This document shows, piece after piece, positions 62,058 to 64,000 of a stretch of 64,000 bases of DNA. Below the pieces are notes generated by a model. The model had not been told where the DNA came from, ran no database searches, and saw nothing but the letters and a program-made list of their open reading frames with translations. The position numbers and the translations under genes were made by a program. This DNA comes from Trichococcus paludicola (GTDB taxonomy: Bacteria; Bacillota; Bacilli; Lactobacillales; Aerococcaceae): assembly GCF_003052295.1 (NCBI RefSeq), contig NZ_QBLC01000001.1:537489-601488 (forward strand). Direction: 5' to 3'. Positions within the stretch are counted from its first letter, which is position 1. Each line of letters begins with the position of its first letter.

Positions 62058-62357
62058 GAGTGTCTCCTTCTGAATCCCGGATCTTCCAAGATTCCTCACT
62101 TTCCATTTTACTGGAATTCGGTAAGTTTGTCATAAAATTATATTGTTTTCAGTTACTGTTTAGGCAAGAAAGGCAAAATGATGTTACGGAAAGGAATCTT
62201 ATATTACAGAAAAGTTACGAAGCCGCTCGTTATAAGACGAAATGACTGTTGATTGAATCATTTGAAATGAAACAGTAAAAGGAATGCAACCCTCCGTTAA
62301 GGGAAATTCGATATAATAAAGGAGCATTTTCCAACGAGAAAAGAGAGGCGTGAGATT
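62058..62357. promoter_or_regulatory. Divergent region ppx / 3D-domain gene
   Basis: 300 bp without a gene. TATAAT at 62312-62317 is a probable -10 for the 3D-domain gene. No convincing promoter for ppx and no other structure seen. Confidence 0.4.
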
Positions 62358-63569
62358 TTGAATCATAAAAAGCGTATAGGGAAACTGATGTTGGCCGGCT
62401 TGGCAGCAAGTCTGACCCTTTCCATTACACAAGTTCAAGGTTCCACCTTAGATACCTTAACCCAAGAAGAACAAAAGACGGAAGCTCAAATCGCTTCTGT
62501 GGAAGTGACAATAGGTGAAACATTGGCATCAATCAACCTGAAGCAGATGGGGATTGATGACTTGAAGGCACAGATTGTTGCAACTGAAGAAAGCCAAATC
62601 GAAACAAAAGCGGCGATCGAAGCGCAAAAAGAACTTATCGCGTCGCGTAAAGAACAGCTGAAAACGAGGTTAGTTGCCTTGCAGATTTCGGATGCAACGA
62701 AGAATCAGGTATTGATGCTGCTAGATTCCGAAAATTTTGCCGATTTCATCAACAGGGCCTATGTAGTCGGTCAATTGCAGGCTGCCGATAATGAACAAAT
62801 CGAATCTGCCATTTCCGAAGAAGAGAAACTAACGGCATTGGAAGAACAGTTGGCTGAGGAAATCCAATCAGTCAAGGCTGCAGAGAGCCGCCTGAATTCC
62901 GAATCCACTGCGTTGGCGGAAGAATTGACTTCTTTGAAAGGCATCCTTTCCGAAAACCAAACCGTGTTGTCTCAGGTGAAAACGGAGTATGCCGATGAAG
63001 CTGCCCGTTTGGCTGCTGAAGAGGCTCAAGCCAAAGCTGATGCCGAAGCGGCTGCAGTCGCAGCCAAAGCGTCAGAAGAACAACAAGTTGCGGAATCGAG
63101 CAGCGCCGTCACGGTTGCAGAATCAGCGTCGTCGGCAGCTTCCTCTTCCGTTCAAGAGAGTGCTGTCGCATCATCCGCGCAAGCACCGGTTAGCCAAATC
63201 ACAGACAGTTCCGTTGCCGCAGTTGAAACCGTGTCAGTTGTGACTGTAACTACTCCAACAGTGACGGAAACACCTGCTGCCCAGAGCAAGACATTGGTCG
63301 TATCGGCAACAGCCTATTCGCGTCACGAAGCAGGCCTATCCAACTTTACCGCTACAGGCATCGACTTGTCGGTCAATCCGATGGTTATTGCGGTTGATCC
63401 TTCCGTGATCCCGCTGGGAAGCTTAGTCAGCGTACCGGGCTATGGCATCGCGATTGCCGGGGATACCGGTGGAGCGATCATAGGAAATAAAATTGACGTG
63501 CACATGGAAGACCTGAACGCCGCGCTTTCATATGGCAGACAGACTTTGACAATCACCATACTGCAATAA
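62358..63569 (+). CDS. Secreted coiled-coil protein with C-terminal 3D domain
   Basis: 403 residues. Signal peptide with likely cleavage near residue 28 (VQGS). Residues about 30-225 form a long coiled coil similar to the N-terminal part of PcsB/YocH-like wall proteins. An Ala/Ser/Val/Thr-rich low-complexity spacer follows (about 225-310), then the 3D domain with its conserved Asp residues: SATAYSRHEAGLSNFTATGIDL, AVDPSVIPLGS, AGDTGGAI and KIDVHM. The domain has a lytic-transglycosylase-like barrel. Start is TTG with GAGAGG upstream. Probable peptidoglycan remodelling enzyme. Confidence 0.9.
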   Translation: MNHKKRIGKLMLAGLAASLTLSITQVQGSTLDTLTQEEQKTEAQIASVEVTIGETLASINLKQMGIDDLKAQIVATEESQIETKAAIEAQKELIASRKEQLKTRLVALQISDATKNQVLMLLDSENFADFINRAYVVGQLQAADNEQIESAISEEEKLTALEEQLAEEIQSVKAAESRLNSESTALAEELTSLKGILSENQTVLSQVKTEYADEAARLAAEEAQAKADAEAAAVAAKASEEQQVAESSSAVTVAESASSAASSSVQESAVASSAQAPVSQITDSSVAAVETVSVVTVTTPTVTETPAAQSKTLVVSATAYSRHEAGLSNFTATGIDLSVNPMVIAVDPSVIPLGSLVSVPGYGIAIAGDTGGAIIGNKIDVHMEDLNAALSYGRQTLTITILQ

Positions 63570-63574
63570 AAAGG

Positions 63575-63622
63575 AAGAATCGGGCTATCTCACGAGTTGA
63601 AGGGATAGCCCGATTCTTTTTA
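63575..63622 (+). terminator. Intrinsic terminator after 3D-domain gene
   Basis: AAGAATCGGGCTATC and GATAGCCCGATTCTT arms, then T-rich. Confidence 0.93.
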
Positions 63623-63654
63623 ATTTGTTGCAGAGGCTCAACCTCCTGATCTCT

Positions 63655-63800
63655 CCACCTCCCCACCTCCGATGAGCGAAGATTGGCCGGAGGTGAGGGG
63701 ATGGAATCTGTTGCTCCTCCGGCGAGTCTCCCTTCATCGGAAGTCGCATCACGGTCGTCTTTTCAGCTCCGGCCAAGCAAAGGCTTTCCGGAGCTGCGGG
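63655..63800 (+). repeat. Family B CCGG hairpin cluster, locus 5
   Basis: Three units: CACCTCCG...CGGAGGTG (63664-63695), TCCGGCGA...TCATCGGA (about 63717-63743), and CAGCTCCGG...CCGGAGCTG (about 63766-63797). Same consensus as loci 1-4. Confidence 0.75.
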
Positions 63801-63901
63801 GTACATACACGCATGGTCATACTCATCCCCATACACATTCATGTAAGTTCACGTACATGCACGCGCCACCTACCAATCCATTCTCGTTTTCCGTATTTCC
63901 A

Positions 63902-63949
63902 AAAAAACAAAGGTTGCCCCAATATAGTTGAGGCAACCTTTGTTTTTTG
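63902..63949 (+). terminator. Intrinsic terminator preceding the intron
   Basis: AAAACAAAGGTTGCC and GGCAACCTTTGTTTT arms with a loop of about 13 nt and a T-run. The intron start follows within four bases. Confidence 0.92.
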
Positions 63950-63952
63950 TGT

Positions 63953-64000
63953 GTGCGCCCGGCATGGGTGATAACTTGGTGGTGAAAGTCCACTACAGGC
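63953..64000 (+). mobile_element. 5' end of a probable group IIC intron (partial)
   Basis: GTGCGCCCGGCATGGGTG followed by ATAACTTGGTGGTGAAAGTC and CACTACAGGC resembles the 5' end of bacterial group II introns (GUGYG start); as I recall it, the Oceanobacillus iheyensis group IIC intron begins GUGUGCCCGGCAUGGGUG. Location directly after a U-tailed terminator is the known target choice of class C introns. The window ends after 48 bases, so the ribozyme core and any reverse transcriptase are not visible. The boundary may be at 63951 (GTGTG) instead. Confidence 0.75.

Noticed and set aside
63672..63971. Overlapping open frames after the 3D-domain gene
   Set aside because: They lie in family B hairpins, the low-complexity CATACAC-rich stretch and a terminator; no ribosome binding site or domain.

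Overview
The window looks like chromosome of a low-to-mid GC Gram-positive bacterium of the Lactobacillales, most likely a Carnobacteriaceae member such as Trichococcus. The genus is inferred, not demonstrated. Pointers are strong purine-rich ribosome binding sites, many U-tailed intrinsic terminators, a methionine T-box, a copY-copA-copZ operon, a tRNA gene without encoded CCA, TTG/GTG starts with good ribosome binding sites, and many small lipoproteins and LysM/3D cell-wall proteins. I see no CRISPR array, prophage or transposase.

Layout. 1-2.8 kb: the end of feoB with its small Cys-rich partner, a hemerythrin/PAS protein and a Nudix hydrolase. 2.9-11 kb, minus strand: ribosomal protein L25, a class A beta-lactamase-like hydrolase, then a block made of a Cthe_2159-type lipoprotein, a DUF4956 membrane protein and a VTC-type polyphosphate polymerase, preceded by a two-component system. 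11-20.4 kb: acetyltransferase, EamA transporter, a stand-alone motAB pair, patatin lipase, a MetE-like enzyme under a Met T-box, an ArAE-type membrane protein, a deoxynucleoside kinase and an AdaA-type regulator. 20.5-25.3 kb: copper operon, tRNA-Gly(CCC) and a secreted LysM/SleB-like protein. 25.4-33.1 kb: HD protein, class IV aminotransferase, birA-bioY, FMN reductase, DUF554 and SRAP proteins, and an orphan ABC substrate-binding lipoprotein. 33.4-38.4 kb: leuABCD with a complete leader-peptide attenuator. 38.6-41 kb: the carboxy(nor)spermidine dehydrogenase/decarboxylase pair. 41-46 kb: CapA, TPR, HAD, HTH-PfkB and Usp proteins. 46-50.5 kb: sbcDC. 50.7-58.3 kb: SDR, ChbG-type deacetylase, a FetAB-like pair behind a PerR/Fur-like box, an acyl-ACP thioesterase, an ABC-F protein and brnQ. 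58.3-62.1 kb: ppx-ppk. 62.3-64 kb: a 3D-domain protein, then the 5' end of a probable group IIC intron placed directly after a terminator.

Themes. Polyphosphate appears twice: a VTC-type polymerase block and a classical ppx-ppk operon. Branched-chain amino acid metabolism is represented by leuABCD and brnQ, and possibly the class IV aminotransferase. Metal handling comprises FeoB, CopYAZ and FetAB-like genes. The least expected content is non-coding. One dispersed palindromic element (family A, four copies, 124-250 bp, modular) abuts a stop codon in three of its four copies. A second family (family B, five loci) consists of clustered CTCCGG...CCGGAG hairpins between genes. Neither matches a family I can name.
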